Positions 34,953-44,070 are shown, counted from the stretch's first letter. The stretch is 64,000 nucleotides of DNA from Bosea sp. Tri-49 (GCF_003952665.1 NZ_CP017946.1:4473501-4537500), one strand, 5' to 3'. A program made the numbers and translations. Notes: generated by a model not told the origin, from the sequence alone.

Positions 34953-36176
34953 ATGAATCTCTCTGTTGCTGAAGCCGCCCTCCCGGCGGCTGAACCTGTT
35001 ATGCGGCGGCCTTCGTTGGCCGGGCGCACGCGCGCCGGCCTCGCCGAGGCGCTGGCCGAGATCGGTGTTCCCGAGAAGGAGCGGCGCATGCGCGTCGGCC
35101 AGCTCTGGAACTGGATCTACCATTACGGCGTCCGCGACTTCCAGGAGATGACGACGATCGGCAAGGGCCTGCGCGCGCAGCTCGCCGAGCATTTCACGCT
35201 CGACCTGCCCGAGGTCACCGCCGAGCAGGTCTCGACCGACGGCACCCGCAAATGGCTGCTGCGCATGGCCCCGACCAGCCCGCGCGACCGCGGCGCCGAG
35301 ATCGAATGCGTCTACATTCCCGAGGTCGACCGCGGCACGCTCTGCGTCTCCAGCCAGGTCGGCTGCACGCTGACCTGCACCTTCTGCCATACCGGCACGC
35401 AGCGGCTGGTGCGCAACCTGACGACCGAGGAGATCGTCACGCAGCTGATGGTGGCGCGCGAGCGGCTCGGCGATTTTCCGAACCGCGCCGCGCCCGATGG
35501 CGCCTTTGTGCCCAATGATGGCGGGCGCTTCGTCTCGAACATCGTCTTCATGGGCATGGGCGAGCCGCTCTACAATTTCGACGGGGTGCGCGACGCGATC
35601 GGCGTGATCTCCGACAATGAAGGGCTGTCGCTCGGCCGCCGGCGTATCACCGTCTCGACCTCGGGCGTGGTACCGCAGATCGAGGCGCTGGGCGCGGAGA
35701 TGGGCACGATGCTGGCGATCTCGCTGCACGCGGTGCGCGACGAGCTGCGCAACGAGCTGGTGCCGCTCAACAAGAAGTACCCGATCAAGGACCTGCTCGA
35801 GGCCTGCCGGAACTATCCGGGCCTGTCGAACGCCAAGCGAATCACCTTCGAGTACGTGATGCTGAAGGGCGTCAACGACTCGGACGCCGAGGCGCGCGAG
35901 CTGGTCCGCCTGCTCAAGGGCATTCCGGCCAAGATCAACCTGATCCCGTTCAATCCCTGGCCCGGCACGCGCTATGAGTGCTCGGACTGGGAGCGGATCG
36001 AGCGGTTCTCCGAGATTGTGTTCAAGGCCGGCTATGCCTCGCCGGTGCGCACGCCGCGCGGCCGCGACATCCTCGCCGCTTGCGGCCAGCTCAAGAGCGA
36101 GACCGAGAAGCTCTCGGCCCGGGCCCGGTTGATGCTGGATCAGGGCGAGGCCGACACCGCGGCGGCCTCGCATTGA
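34953..36176 (+). CDS. rlmN: Dual-specificity rRNA/tRNA adenine C2-methyltransferase RlmN
   Basis: Radical-SAM enzyme that methylates A2503 of 23S rRNA and A37 of some tRNAs. The 407 residues have the cluster cysteines C138, C142 and C145 in [14 protein letters not shown], the GMGEPL motif, and the C-terminal methyl-carrying cysteine at 377 in DILAACGQL. The intact second cysteine pair shows an active enzyme. The next gene begins two bases past the stop. Confidence 0.98.
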   Translation: MNLSVAEAALPAAEPVMRRPSLAGRTRAGLAEALAEIGVPEKERRMRVGQLWNWIYHYGVRDFQEMTTIGKGLRAQLAEHFTLDLPEVTAEQVSTDGTRKWLLRMAPTSPRDRGAEIECVYIPEVDRGTLCVSSQVGCTLTCTFCHTGTQRLVRNLTTEEIVTQLMVARERLGDFPNRAAPDGAFVPNDGGRFVSNIVFMGMGEPLYNFDGVRDAIGVISDNEGLSLGRRRITVSTSGVVPQIEALGAEMGTMLAISLHAVRDELRNELVPLNKKYPIKDLLEACRNYPGLSNAKRITFEYVMLKGVNDSDAEARELVRLLKGIPAKINLIPFNPWPGTRYECSDWERIERFSEIVFKAGYASPVRTPRGRDILAACGQLKSETEKLSARARLMLDQGEADTAAASH

Positions 36177-36177
36177 C

Positions 36178-36666
36178 ATGCTGCGCTGGCTGTTGCTGAT
36201 CCCCTTTGCGCTGCTGTTTGCGATCGGCACCGGTTTGGTTGCGCTGATGGTTGCCGGCGTCGCCTCGCCCGATCTCGGCCTGCTGATCGGCGGCGGCTTC
36301 GAGCGCCTGCTCGCGGCACTGTTCGACCAGGCCGAGCGCGGCTTCGATCCCGGTCCGACCGCCGCCGCGGCCTTTTCCCTGCTCGGCCGGCTCGGCTTCG
36401 CCATCCTGGTGCTGCCGGTGGTGCTGGTCGCGATCGCATCCGAGCTGTTCCGTCTGCGCAGCGGGCTGATCCAGAGCGGGCTCACAGGTTTGCTGGCAGC
36501 GCTGCTGCCGCTCGCCATGCTCGGCATGGCGCGGACGCCGAGCGCCAGGGAGCTGCAGGTCGTGGCGGCGCTCTTCCTGGTCGGCGCCGCGACTGGCTTC
36601 GTCTATTGGGTAATCGCCGGGCGAGGGGCTGGTGGGGAGTCGAGGACGCCGCCACAGCGGGCCTGA
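36178..36666 (+). CDS. Unknown small membrane protein
   Basis: A 162-residue protein with no assignable family. It has an N-terminal helix (LLLIPFALLFAIGTGLVALMVAGV), a soluble stretch about 31-60, a helix near 66-90, a helix near 97-117 and one near 127-146, making four membrane segments. It starts two bases after the rlmN stop without its own strong Shine-Dalgarno and is therefore likely translated by coupling with rlmN. It ends just before a palindromic repeat. Confidence 0.7.
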   Translation: MLRWLLLIPFALLFAIGTGLVALMVAGVASPDLGLLIGGGFERLLAALFDQAERGFDPGPTAAAAFSLLGRLGFAILVLPVVLVAIASELFRLRSGLIQSGLTGLLAALLPLAMLGMARTPSARELQVVAALFLVGAATGFVYWVIAGRGAGGESRTPPQRA

Positions 36667-36674
36667 CCTTGTAC

Positions 36675-36780
36675 GTCATGCTCGGGCTTGACCCGAGCAT
36701 CTCACGCCGGATGAGGCTCTGATCATCGCATATTAGTCATGAGATTCTCGGGTCTGCGCTTCGCTTCGCCCGAGAATGAC
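36675..36780 (+). repeat. Palindromic intergenic repeat, copy A
   Basis: The element is bounded by GTCATGCTCGGG on the left and CCCGAGAATGAC on the right, imperfect terminal inverted repeats. It contains hairpin one GCTCGGG-CTTGA-CCCGAGC and hairpin two ATTCTCGGG with CCCGAGAAT around a 15-16-base loop. A middle section of about 50 bases is longer than in copy B. It lies between the unknown membrane gene and ggt, where it could end transcription of both convergent genes. Confidence 0.8.
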
Positions 36781-36785
36781 AGCTA

Positions 36786-38546
36786 TCAGTCGCCGATCGC
36801 GACGCCCTCGCGCCTTCCGTCCGCGCCGCCGAGATAGCCTTCCGGTGTCTTGACGATCGCCTGGATGCCCGAGGTCATGTCGATGAGGCGGACCTCATGG
36901 CCCTTCGCTTCGAGCGCGGCCTTCCAGGCTTCGGCCTCGCTACTCTTCTCAAGCTCGGTCGGGCCGTTGCGGTTGCCGAAATTGGCGAGGTCGACGGCCC
37001 GCTGCGGGTCCATCTTCCAGTCGAGCAGGGCGACCAGCGTCTTGGCGACATAGCCGATGATCTGGCTGCCGCCCGGCGAGCCCGTGACGGCGTAGAGCCG
37101 GCCGAAGGCGTCGAAGACGATGGTCGGCGCCATCGACGAGCGCGGCCGCTTGCCGGGCTCGACCCGGTTGGCGACCGGCTTGCCGTCCTCGCTTGGCGCG
37201 AAGGAGAAATCGGTCAGTTCGTTGTTGAGCAGGAAGCCGCCCTTGGTCATCAGGCGCGAGCCGAAGCCGTCCTCGATCGTCGTGGTCATCGAGACGGCGT
37301 TGCCCTGGCTGTCGACCACCGAGATATGGCTGGTGCCGTTCTCGATGCCCTCCGACGGCGCGAGCAGGAAGGCGCGCTTGTTCGGCGGGTTGCCGGCGCT
37401 GGCCTTACCCATCGCCTTGTCAGGGCTGATCAGCCTGGCCCGCTCGCGGATATAATCCTCGTCGATCAGGCCGAGGGTCGGCACGCTGACGAAGGCTGGA
37501 TCGCCGAGATAGAGCGCCCGGTCGGCGAAGGCGAGCTTGTTGGCCTCGGTGAACCAGTGCGCTGCCTCGGCGCCGGGGCCGAGGCGGGCAATGTCACTGG
37601 TTTCGAGCATGCCGAGGATCTGCTGGACGGCGATGGCGCCCGAGCTGGGCGGGCCCATGCCGCAGAGCGTATAGACGCGATAGCGGCCACAGACCGGCGC
37701 GCGCTCCTCGACCTTGTAGGCGGATAGGTCGGCGAGCGTGATGTCGCCGGGATTGTCCTTGTGACCAGTCACGGTCGCGACGATGTCCTGCGCGATCTCG
37801 CCCTCATAGAAGGCGTCCGCGCCGCGCCCGGCGATGGCGCGCAAGGTGGACGCAAAAGCAGGGTTCTTAAGGATGGTGCCGACCGGTTTCGGCTTGCCGT
37901 CGGTCTCGTAGAAATAGGTGGCGGCGCGGGCGTCCTTGCCGAGATTCTTCTCCAGCGCGAGCAGGCCGTTGAGGCGCGGCGAGATCGCAAAGCCGTCCTC
38001 GGCCAGCTTGATCGCCGGGGCGAAGACCTCGGCCCAGGGCAGCTTGCCCCAGCGCTTGTGCGCTTCTTCGAGCAGGCGGACCGTGCCGGGCACGCCGACC
38101 GAACGGCCGCCGACCACGGCTTCCACGAACTTCATCGGCTTGCCGTCGGCGCCGAGGAAGCGCTCGGGCTTTGCCGCCTTCGGCGCGGTCTCGCGTCCGT
38201 CGAGCGTGGTCAGCTGGCGGCCGGCCTCGTCCCAATAGACGAAGAAGGCGCCGCCGCCGATGCCGGAACTCTGCGGCTCGACCAGGTTGAGCACGAGCTG
38301 GATCGCGATCGCGGCATCGGTCGCGCTGCCGCCGGCGCGCAGAATCTCGCGCCCGGCCGCAGCGGCGAGCGGATTGGCGGCGGCGGCCATGTAGCGCTGC
38401 GCCGTGCCGAGCGTCTTGGCGGTACGGCCGGTCGCGGCTTCCGGGGCGGGAGCAGTGGTCTGGGCCGGGGCTGCTGTTGCGGCGGCGAGCCAAAGGCTGA
38501 GGGCCAGGATCGAGCGGGCGCGGAATGCGGGCAATGTCAGCGGCAT
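36786..38546 (-). CDS. ggt: Gamma-glutamyltransferase
   Basis: Periplasmic Ntn-hydrolase that cleaves glutathione and transfers or hydrolyses gamma-glutamyl groups. The 586 residues carry a signal peptide ending APAQ (about 28), a large subunit and, after self-cleavage, a small subunit starting at the nucleophile threonine in NGTSHISVVD (about residue 410). The neighbouring SMTTTIEDGFGS and GLGPGAEAAHW-like regions match the family. AGAGGAG seven bases before the ATG supports the start. It diverges from lemA by 152 bp. Confidence 0.95.
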   Translation of the reverse strand: MPLTLPAFRARSILALSLWLAAATAAPAQTTAPAPEAATGRTAKTLGTAQRYMAAAANPLAAAAGREILRAGGSATDAAIAIQLVLNLVEPQSSGIGGGAFFVYWDEAGRQLTTLDGRETAPKAAKPERFLGADGKPMKFVEAVVGGRSVGVPGTVRLLEEAHKRWGKLPWAEVFAPAIKLAEDGFAISPRLNGLLALEKNLGKDARAATYFYETDGKPKPVGTILKNPAFASTLRAIAGRGADAFYEGEIAQDIVATVTGHKDNPGDITLADLSAYKVEERAPVCGRYRVYTLCGMGPPSSGAIAVQQILGMLETSDIARLGPGAEAAHWFTEANKLAFADRALYLGDPAFVSVPTLGLIDEDYIRERARLISPDKAMGKASAGNPPNKRAFLLAPSEGIENGTSHISVVDSQGNAVSMTTTIEDGFGSRLMTKGGFLLNNELTDFSFAPSEDGKPVANRVEPGKRPRSSMAPTIVFDAFGRLYAVTGSPGGSQIIGYVAKTLVALLDWKMDPQRAVDLANFGNRNGPTELEKSSEAEAWKAALEAKGHEVRLIDMTSGIQAIVKTPEGYLGGADGRREGVAIGD

Positions 38547-38698
38547 GATCCACTCCTCTTCATTGGCTGCGAGACTAGCGTGCTTGCCGGCCTGCGCGCC
38601 ATGCTTGTGGCGTTGGTTTGATCTGTCTCGCGGTGCGGCTATGGTCGAAGCCTGATTTGTCCTGCCAAGTTTCTTCTGCCAAGCCGAAGGGGTTCGTC

Positions 38699-39307
38699 AT
38701 GGTGCTCGCGCAGTCTTCGGCCTTCCGCCGGCCCTTCGTCATGCTGCTGGTCGGGCTGTTCGGCCTCGTGCTGGCAGGCTGCGGCTATAACAACGTGCCG
38801 ACGCTTGAGGAGAAGGCCAAGGCGGCCTGGGGCGAGGTGCAGAACCAGTACCAGCGCCGCGCCGACCTGATCCCCAACCTGGTCGAGACGGTGAAGGGCT
38901 ATGCCCAGCAGGAGCGCGAGGTCCTGACCCAGGTGATCGAGGCGCGCGCCAAGGCGACGCAGGTCAAGGTCGACGCCTCCACGATCACCGACCCCGCCAA
39001 GTTCAAGGAATACCAGGACGCGCAGAACCAGCTTAGCGGCGCGCTCGGGCGGCTTTTGGTGACGGTGGAGCGCTATCCCGAGCTCAAGTCGAACCAGAAC
39101 TTCCTGGCGCTGCAGTCGCAGCTCGAAGGCACCGAGAACCGGGTCGCGGTGGCAAGGCGCGATTACATCCAGACGGTACAGGCCTTCAATACGGAGATCC
39201 GGACCTTTCCGGGCGTGATCTGGGCGAAGTTGTTCTGGGGCGCCAAGCCGATGGAAAGCTTCTCGGCGACGGCAGGAGCGGAGCGGCCACCCGCGGTGAA
39301 GTTCTGA
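38699..39307 (+). CDS. lemA: LemA family protein
   Basis: Membrane-anchored helical protein of the LemA family, 202 residues. The N-terminus is a lipoprotein-like signal (LFGLVLAGC, lipobox at residues 19-22 or so) and the main helices include AWGEVQNQYQRRADLIPNLVETVKGYA, the family signature. It heads a three-gene unit with two TPM-domain genes, an association widespread in bacteria. GAAGGGG lies upstream of the ATG. The role is unknown; a link to membrane stress or chaperone function has been proposed for such clusters. Confidence 0.93.
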   Translation: MVLAQSSAFRRPFVMLLVGLFGLVLAGCGYNNVPTLEEKAKAAWGEVQNQYQRRADLIPNLVETVKGYAQQEREVLTQVIEARAKATQVKVDASTITDPAKFKEYQDAQNQLSGALGRLLVTVERYPELKSNQNFLALQSQLEGTENRVAVARRDYIQTVQAFNTEIRTFPGVIWAKLFWGAKPMESFSATAGAERPPAVKF

Positions 39308-39354
39308 ACTGTGTGATTTTGCGTGACCTCGCTCGCCGCGACTACTGACGTACC

Positions 39355-39429
39355 GTCATTCTCGGGCGGAGCGAAGCGCAGACCCGAGAATCTCGATCAT
39401 GAGATGCTCGGGTCAAGCCCGAGCATGAC
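39355..39429 (-). repeat. Palindromic intergenic repeat, copy B, inverted
   Basis: The reverse complement matches copy A: same GTCATGCTCGGG start, same hairpin one, same hairpin two with CTGCGCTTCGCTCC-type loop, same CCCGAGAATGAC end; the middle part is about 30 bases shorter. The right end overlaps the TPM gene, and its terminal ATGAC supplies that gene's ATG start codon. The two copies in 2.7 kb show that the element is mobile or repeatedly copied. Confidence 0.8.
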
Positions 39430-40222
39430 ACTGTTCAACCGGCTCGCCGTTCTACTCTTCCTCCTCGTCTTCCCATTCCTCGCCATCGCAGCCGAGCCGA
39501 CTTATCCGGCGTTGACCGGCCGCATCGTCGACAATTCGAGCCTACTCAACGCCGAGGCCTTCGCCCGGATCGAGCGGAAGCTGAAGGCGCATGAGGAGAA
39601 GACCAGCGACCAGGTCGTGGTCGCGACGCTGCCCTCGCTGCAGAGCTACCCGATCGAGGATTTCGCCAACGGGTTGTTCCGGGCCTGGAAGCTCGGCGAC
39701 AAGGCCAAGAACAACGGCGTGCTGCTGCTGGTCGCGCCGAACGAGCGCAAGGTGCGCATCGAGGTCGGCTATGGGCTGGAAGGCGCGCTGACAGACGCGC
39801 TCTCCAAGGTGATCATCACCACCGCGGTCGCGCCCAAGTTCAAGAACGGCGATTTTGCCGGCGGCATCGAGGGCGGTGTCGATGCGATCCTGTCGATCCT
39901 GACTGGCGATGCCGAGGAATGGCAGCGGCGCGCGCAGATCCGCAGCGACGAATCGTCGTGGGTCGAGACCGCCGCGGTGATTTTCGTCATGATCGTGGTG
40001 TTCATCCTGATCGTGAGTTTCATGCAGGAACTCGGTCGCTCCTCCGGTGGCTCGCGCTCGCATCGGACGCGGGACGGGCGCTGGATCGTCCTGCCGCCGT
40101 CCGGTGGCTCGGGTTGGAGCGGCGGCTCCTCCTCCGGCGGCTGGGGTTCCGGATCGAGCTCGGGCGGATTCTCGGGCGGTGGCGGCTCGTCCGGTGGCGG
40201 CGGCGCTTCGGGAGATTGGTGA
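39425..40222 (+). CDS. TPM-domain protein with C-terminal Gly-rich tail
   Basis: Exported TPM_phosphatase (DUF477) family protein, 265 residues: signal peptide 1-24 (MTLFNRLAVLLFLLVFPFL, ending AIAA), TPM fold (LTGRIVDNSSLLN to VEGGVDAILSIL), a membrane helix near residues 178-200 (AAVIFVMIVVFILIVSF), and a Gly/Ser-rich tail of about 40 residues. The start codon is formed by the end of repeat copy B and has no Shine-Dalgarno; a GTG further upstream would add 34 unlikely residues. It overlaps the lemA/TPM operon layout. Confidence 0.85.
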   Translation: MTLFNRLAVLLFLLVFPFLAIAAEPTYPALTGRIVDNSSLLNAEAFARIERKLKAHEEKTSDQVVVATLPSLQSYPIEDFANGLFRAWKLGDKAKNNGVLLLVAPNERKVRIEVGYGLEGALTDALSKVIITTAVAPKFKNGDFAGGIEGGVDAILSILTGDAEEWQRRAQIRSDESSWVETAAVIFVMIVVFILIVSFMQELGRSSGGSRSHRTRDGRWIVLPPSGGSGWSGGSSSGGWGSGSSSGGFSGGGGSSGGGGASGDW

Positions 40223-40223
40223 G

Positions 40224-40832
40224 ATGCTGGATTCCGACGACCGCGACGCCATCGCCGAGGCCGTGCGAGAGGCCGAGCGGCAGACCTCCGGCGAGATCGT
40301 CGTGGTCGTCGATCGCGCCGCCGGAAGCTATGTCGCGGTGCCGCTCGTGCTGGCGCTGGCGCTCTCCCTGTTCGTGCCCTGGCCGTTCCTGCTGCTGACG
40401 ACGCTGAGCGCGGCGAGCATCTTCCTGACCCAGCTGATCGCGGCGGCGCTGCTACTTGCGACCCTGCTCTGGTACGGGCGCGGCGGGCGCTTCGTACCCG
40501 GCTTCGTCAAGCGGCGGCAGGCACATGAGACGGCGCTGCGCGAGTTCACGGCGCGCGGGTTGACGCTGACGCGCGGTCGCACCGGTGTCCTGCTCTATAT
40601 CGCCGTGCAGGAACGCTATGCCGAAGTCGTCGCTGACGCGGGCATCACGGCCAAGGTCGATGGCGAGGCCTGGCAGAAAATCGTCGAGCCTCTGCTCGCC
40701 GCGGCGGCGCAGGACGCTCTGCGCGAAGGGCTGATCGCGGCGGTACGCGATGTCGGCGCTGTGCTCGCCGCTCATGCCCCGCCGGCGGCCGACGACGTTG
40801 ACGAGCTGCCCAACAAAGTTGTGATTCTCTAG
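40224..40832 (+). CDS. TPM-domain membrane protein
   Basis: Second TPM-type protein, 202 residues, with its domain broken by two hydrophobic helices near 38-54 and 57-83. The segment VREAERQTSGEIVVVVD is the N-terminal strand of the fold, and ALREFTARGLTLTRGRTGVLLYIAVQERYAEVVADAGI matches the rest. It begins one base after the stop of the first TPM gene with GGGAGATTGGTGAG overlapping. Cytoplasmic membrane location is likely. Function unknown. Confidence 0.85.
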   Translation: MLDSDDRDAIAEAVREAERQTSGEIVVVVDRAAGSYVAVPLVLALALSLFVPWPFLLLTTLSAASIFLTQLIAAALLLATLLWYGRGGRFVPGFVKRRQAHETALREFTARGLTLTRGRTGVLLYIAVQERYAEVVADAGITAKVDGEAWQKIVEPLLAAAAQDALREGLIAAVRDVGAVLAAHAPPAADDVDELPNKVVIL

Positions 40833-40835
40833 CGC

Positions 40836-41588
40836 TTACTTCGCTGGACCGCGCGCGGCGCCGAGGATCGTGCTCTGGCGGGCGTAGAGGTCGCCCTGGA
40901 CAAGAACGACGTAGCTGTCGGCCTTCGCGGCGGAGCGGACAGTTTCCAGCGGCACGCTCAAGATCGCAGCTGCGCCATTCCATTCGCCGATGCGGCTGAT
41001 GCCGCGCACGACATTGGCATAGGTCACGGTCTTGCCGCTGTTCTCGCCGCGCTCGATCGGCACACTGGCGGTGCGGCTGACCTGCAGCAGCCAGACCACG
41101 GCCGGCTTCTCGCTCGGATAGGGCGCTGCGGCCAAGGCGACGCGTAGCGCACCATCCGCCTCGACGAGGTCGACCTTCACCGAAAAACCGTCCTTGCCCT
41201 GCTCCTGGACGAGCTTGTCGATGCCGCCCTTGTCGGAGCCGACGATATGGGCGGCGCCGTTGACCACGGCCTGCGGCGTATAGATCTGACCGTCGCCGCG
41301 CGCCTTGGCGTAGAGCTTCTGGCGCTTGCCGAAGACCTCCTGGCCGAGCGTGTCCTTCCAGCCTAGATAATCCCAGTAGGTCACCGGCAGGGTCAGCGTG
41401 ATCAGTCGCGGATCCTTGGCCAGTTCGACGAAGAGCGCATCCGCTGCCGGGCAGGACGAGCAGCCCTGACTAGTGAAAAGCTCGACCACCGCCTTCGGCC
41501 GGGCCGCAGGCTGTTGCTGGGCATGCGCCGGCAATCCTGCGAGCAGGAGAAGGGCGGCAGCAGCGATCTTGCGGGTGTGGCGGACCAT
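40836..41588 (-). CDS. DUF1223 thioredoxin-like exported protein
   Basis: Secreted protein of 250 residues with a signal peptide (about 1-24, ending PAHA) and a thioredoxin-like CSSC motif in FTSQGCSSCPAADALF. The segment PVTYWDYLGWKDTLG fits DUF1223. It probably handles thiol-disulphide redox in the periplasm, though this is not shown for the family. It is on the minus strand 69 bp beyond lpxXL and may be the last gene of the lipid A cluster by read-through. Confidence 0.9.
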   Translation of the reverse strand: MVRHTRKIAAAALLLLAGLPAHAQQQPAARPKAVVELFTSQGCSSCPAADALFVELAKDPRLITLTLPVTYWDYLGWKDTLGQEVFGKRQKLYAKARGDGQIYTPQAVVNGAAHIVGSDKGGIDKLVQEQGKDGFSVKVDLVEADGALRVALAAAPYPSEKPAVVWLLQVSRTASVPIERGENSGKTVTYANVVRGISRIGEWNGAAAILSVPLETVRSAAKADSYVVLVQGDLYARQSTILGAARGPAK

Positions 41589-41657
41589 CAGTTCGAACTC
41601 GACGCCTGTATAAAAGCAGGCGGTTACCAAAAGCGCTACTCCCCGCTCAATTGGAAA

Positions 41658-42686
41658 TCACGTTGCCTTGAAAACCGGCGTCTGCGGCATCTGCTCGCGA
41701 AAACGTGCCAAAGCCTCGGGGCCGATCAGGTTCGGACGCCAGCGCCGGTGCATCCAGAGCCATTGCTCGGGGTGTTCGCGGACCCAGCCCTCGACCACCG
41801 CGGTCATCATCGCCATGGCCCCGGTGACGTCGATCTCGCCATTGGCGTCGCGCGGCAGGTCGAGCGGCGGGGTCAGCTCGATGCGGAAGCGCCGGTTCGG
41901 CAGGCGGATGACGCGCACGCCGTGCACGGGGCATTCGAAGCGGCGGGCAAACTTGCCGAGGATCGGATTTGTCAGCGCCGGGCGCCCCAAGAAGGGTACG
42001 ACCACGCCGCGAGTGAAATGCTGGTCGATCAGCATGCCGAGATGGCCGCCATTCTCGAGCACGCCCTGCATGGCGAAGGCGGCGCCCTGCTTGGCGGCAG
42101 CGAGCCCGCCCATGGCGCCGGAACGGATCTCGTGGACCACGGCAGCGATCGCCGGATCGTTGGGAGCACGGAAGACGGCGGTGGTGTCGAGGTCGTAGGT
42201 GGCGGCGCAGATCGCCGGCAGCTCCCAGTTGCCGAGATGGGTCGAAAAGATCAGGCCGGGCGCCTCGTCGTCCTTCAGCGCGATGAAGTGCTCGATGCCG
42301 ACGACCTCGATCCGGCCGTTGGGATCAGGGTTATGGTAGTCATAGTCGAACAGCGTCTTGAGATGGGCGTATTCGGCGACGGTGCGGCCGAGATTCTCCC
42401 AGGCGCCGCGGGCGATGCGGCGAACCTCAGCCTCGGCGATCCCCGGGAAGGCGGCGCGGATATTGGCATAGGCGACGCGGTTGACCGGGATCAGCGGGCT
42501 GACGCTGCGCAAGAGCCAGCCGCCGAGATCGGAGGCCTTTTCCGGCCCGAGCGCGCGCAGAAAGGCGAAGACCGCGCGGATGAGCCCGATCATCAGCGCA
42601 GCGCCGATGCGCGTCGCGAATTGCTTAAGCTGCCTCAAAATTCCAGCCCGGTCCACCGGCGCAGCGTCCGGACCGGACCTCGCCAT
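41658..42686 (-). CDS. lpxXL: Lipid A long-chain acyltransferase LpxXL
   Basis: Lauroyl/myristoyl-acyltransferase (HtrB) family enzyme that would transfer the 27-hydroxyoctacosanoyl chain from AcpXL to lipid A. The 342 residues carry the HX4E catalytic motif STHLGNWE with His150 and Glu155, and an N-terminal hydrophobic helix. The specific role as LpxXL is inferred from the downstream cluster (acpXL, fabZ, two KS genes, ketoreductase, MDR); the family itself is clear. Alone, it could equally be a general late acyltransferase. Confidence 0.85.
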   Translation of the reverse strand: MARSGPDAAPVDRAGILRQLKQFATRIGAALMIGLIRAVFAFLRALGPEKASDLGGWLLRSVSPLIPVNRVAYANIRAAFPGIAEAEVRRIARGAWENLGRTVAEYAHLKTLFDYDYHNPDPNGRIEVVGIEHFIALKDDEAPGLIFSTHLGNWELPAICAATYDLDTTAVFRAPNDPAIAAVVHEIRSGAMGGLAAAKQGAAFAMQGVLENGGHLGMLIDQHFTRGVVVPFLGRPALTNPILGKFARRFECPVHGVRVIRLPNRRFRIELTPPLDLPRDANGEIDVTGAMAMMTAVVEGWVREHPEQWLWMHRRWRPNLIGPEALARFREQMPQTPVFKAT

Positions 42687-42749
42687 TGCGGCGCGACTTG
42701 CGGGATTGCGGCCGGCGCGTCAAGTCGCGCTGGCCTTATTGCTCCACAC

Positions 42750-43772
42750 TCAGAGCGTGACGATGACCTTGCCGAAGACCTTGCGACCTTCGATCCGCGC
42801 GAGGCCCTGCTCGAACTCGGCGAGCGGGAAGACGGAATCGATCACCGGCTTCATTCCGGCCGCCATCTTCTCCAGCGATTGCGCGATGTTCTCCATCCGG
42901 CAACCGAAGGAGCCGGTGATCCGGTATTGCTGCTGGAAGAGCTGCATCAGGTTGATCGTCGCCGAGGGACCGGAGGTCGCGCCGCAGGTGACGAGGCGGC
43001 CACCGCGCTTCAGGCAGAGCAACGAGCCGTTCCAGGTGTCGGTGCCGACGTGCTCGAAGACGACGTCGACGCCCTTGCGCTTGGTCAGGCGCCGGACCTC
43101 GCCCTCGAAGCGCTCGGTCCTATAGTTGACGACATGGTCGGCGCCGAGCGCCTTGGCCTTCGCGCCCTTCTCGTCGTCGCCGACGGTGGTGTAGACGGTG
43201 CAGCCGATCGCCTTGGCCATCAGGATCGCTGCCGTACCGATGCCGGAGCCGCCGGCATGGACCAGGACAGCCTCGCCGGGCTCCAGTTTCGCATTGTCGA
43301 ACAGCATGTGCTGGACCGTGCCGAAGCCGATCGGGGCGCAGGCGGCTTCCTCGAAGGAGACGCCCTTCGGCGCCTTGATCACCAGGCGCTCGGGCCGGTT
43401 GATCAGCTCGCGGGCAAAGCCGTCGATATGGAAGCCCATGATGCCGGCGACGTTCTCGCAGAGATTGTCGCGGCCCTCGCGGCAGGCCCTGCACTGGCCG
43501 CAGGTCTCGGCGCCATACATGGTCACCGTGTCGCCCTCGCGGAAGCGCGAGACGCCCTCGCCGATTGCGACGACTTCGCCAGCCGCCTCGACGCCGGCCG
43601 CCTGCGGCATCTTGCGCTTGGCGAAGGCCATGCCGCGAAAGCCCCAGAGATCGAGATAGTTCAGGCCGACGGCGCGCACGCGGATCTGGACCTCGCCGGC
43701 GGCCGGTGGCGGCGGCGGCTCGATCTGTTCGAGGCGGAGGTCGCGGTCGCCGTGGAGCTGGAGGGAGAGCAT
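42750..43772 (-). CDS. MDR-family dehydrogenase, probable enoyl-reductase step of the VLCFA pathway
   Basis: Medium-chain dehydrogenase of 340 residues. A structural-zinc set is present (C91, C94, C97 and C105 in AETCGQCRACREGRDNLC-type spacing), but the catalytic-zinc positions are altered: the usual cysteine is asparagine in VGLNYLD and the GHE motif reads GVE. This favours an NADPH-dependent enoyl reductase over an alcohol dehydrogenase. The nucleotide motif is VHAGGSGIGTAAILMA (about 165). The gene precedes lpxXL and follows the toxin-antitoxin pair in the minus-strand cluster. Confidence 0.88.
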   Translation of the reverse strand: MLSLQLHGDRDLRLEQIEPPPPPAAGEVQIRVRAVGLNYLDLWGFRGMAFAKRKMPQAAGVEAAGEVVAIGEGVSRFREGDTVTMYGAETCGQCRACREGRDNLCENVAGIMGFHIDGFARELINRPERLVIKAPKGVSFEEAACAPIGFGTVQHMLFDNAKLEPGEAVLVHAGGSGIGTAAILMAKAIGCTVYTTVGDDEKGAKAKALGADHVVNYRTERFEGEVRRLTKRKGVDVVFEHVGTDTWNGSLLCLKRGGRLVTCGATSGPSATINLMQLFQQQYRITGSFGCRMENIAQSLEKMAAGMKPVIDSVFPLAEFEQGLARIEGRKVFGKVIVTL

Positions 43773-43785
43773 GGGTCGTCGTCTT

Positions 43786-44070
43786 TCAGAGCTGGCCCGG
43801 CCATTGCCGCGAGGCGTGCAGGACAGCGAGGATTTCGACGCGTCCGTCGCGGACGCGATAGGGAAGGATGTAGCTGGTGCCGGCTACCACGAGTTCACGC
43901 GTCTCTTCTACCCGTCCGGCTCGGCCACTATGCGGATAATCGACCAACTGGGCGGCGGCTGAGCGGAGCCGGCGGACGAGGGCGAGCGCTGCCGTTGGAC
44001 TGAAGTCGGCGACATAGAGGGCGATAGCGCGAAGGTCAGCCTTTGCTCTTGCGGTCCAGACGAGCTTCAT
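43786..44070 (-). CDS. ParE/RelE-family toxin
   Basis: Type II toxin of 94 residues. The pattern LVWTARAKADLRAIALYVA, LVDYPHSGRAG, VEETRELVVAGTSYILPYRV and ILAVLHASRQWP is the usual ParE/RelE fold; ParE toxins poison gyrase. It overlaps the antitoxin gene by four bases (ATGA), with the toxin second, the normal order. The pair sits in the middle of the lipid A acyl-chain cluster, between the ketoreductase and the MDR gene, which suggests an insertion. Confidence 0.92.
   Translation of the reverse strand: MKLVWTARAKADLRAIALYVADFSPTAALALVRRLRSAAAQLVDYPHSGRAGRVEETRELVVAGTSYILPYRVRDGRVEILAVLHASRQWPGQL

Noticed and set aside
41514..44003. A 829-codon plus-strand frame through lpxXL, the MDR gene and the toxin
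   Set aside because: Antisense to three recognised genes; its sequence is low in hydrophobic cores and has no motif.
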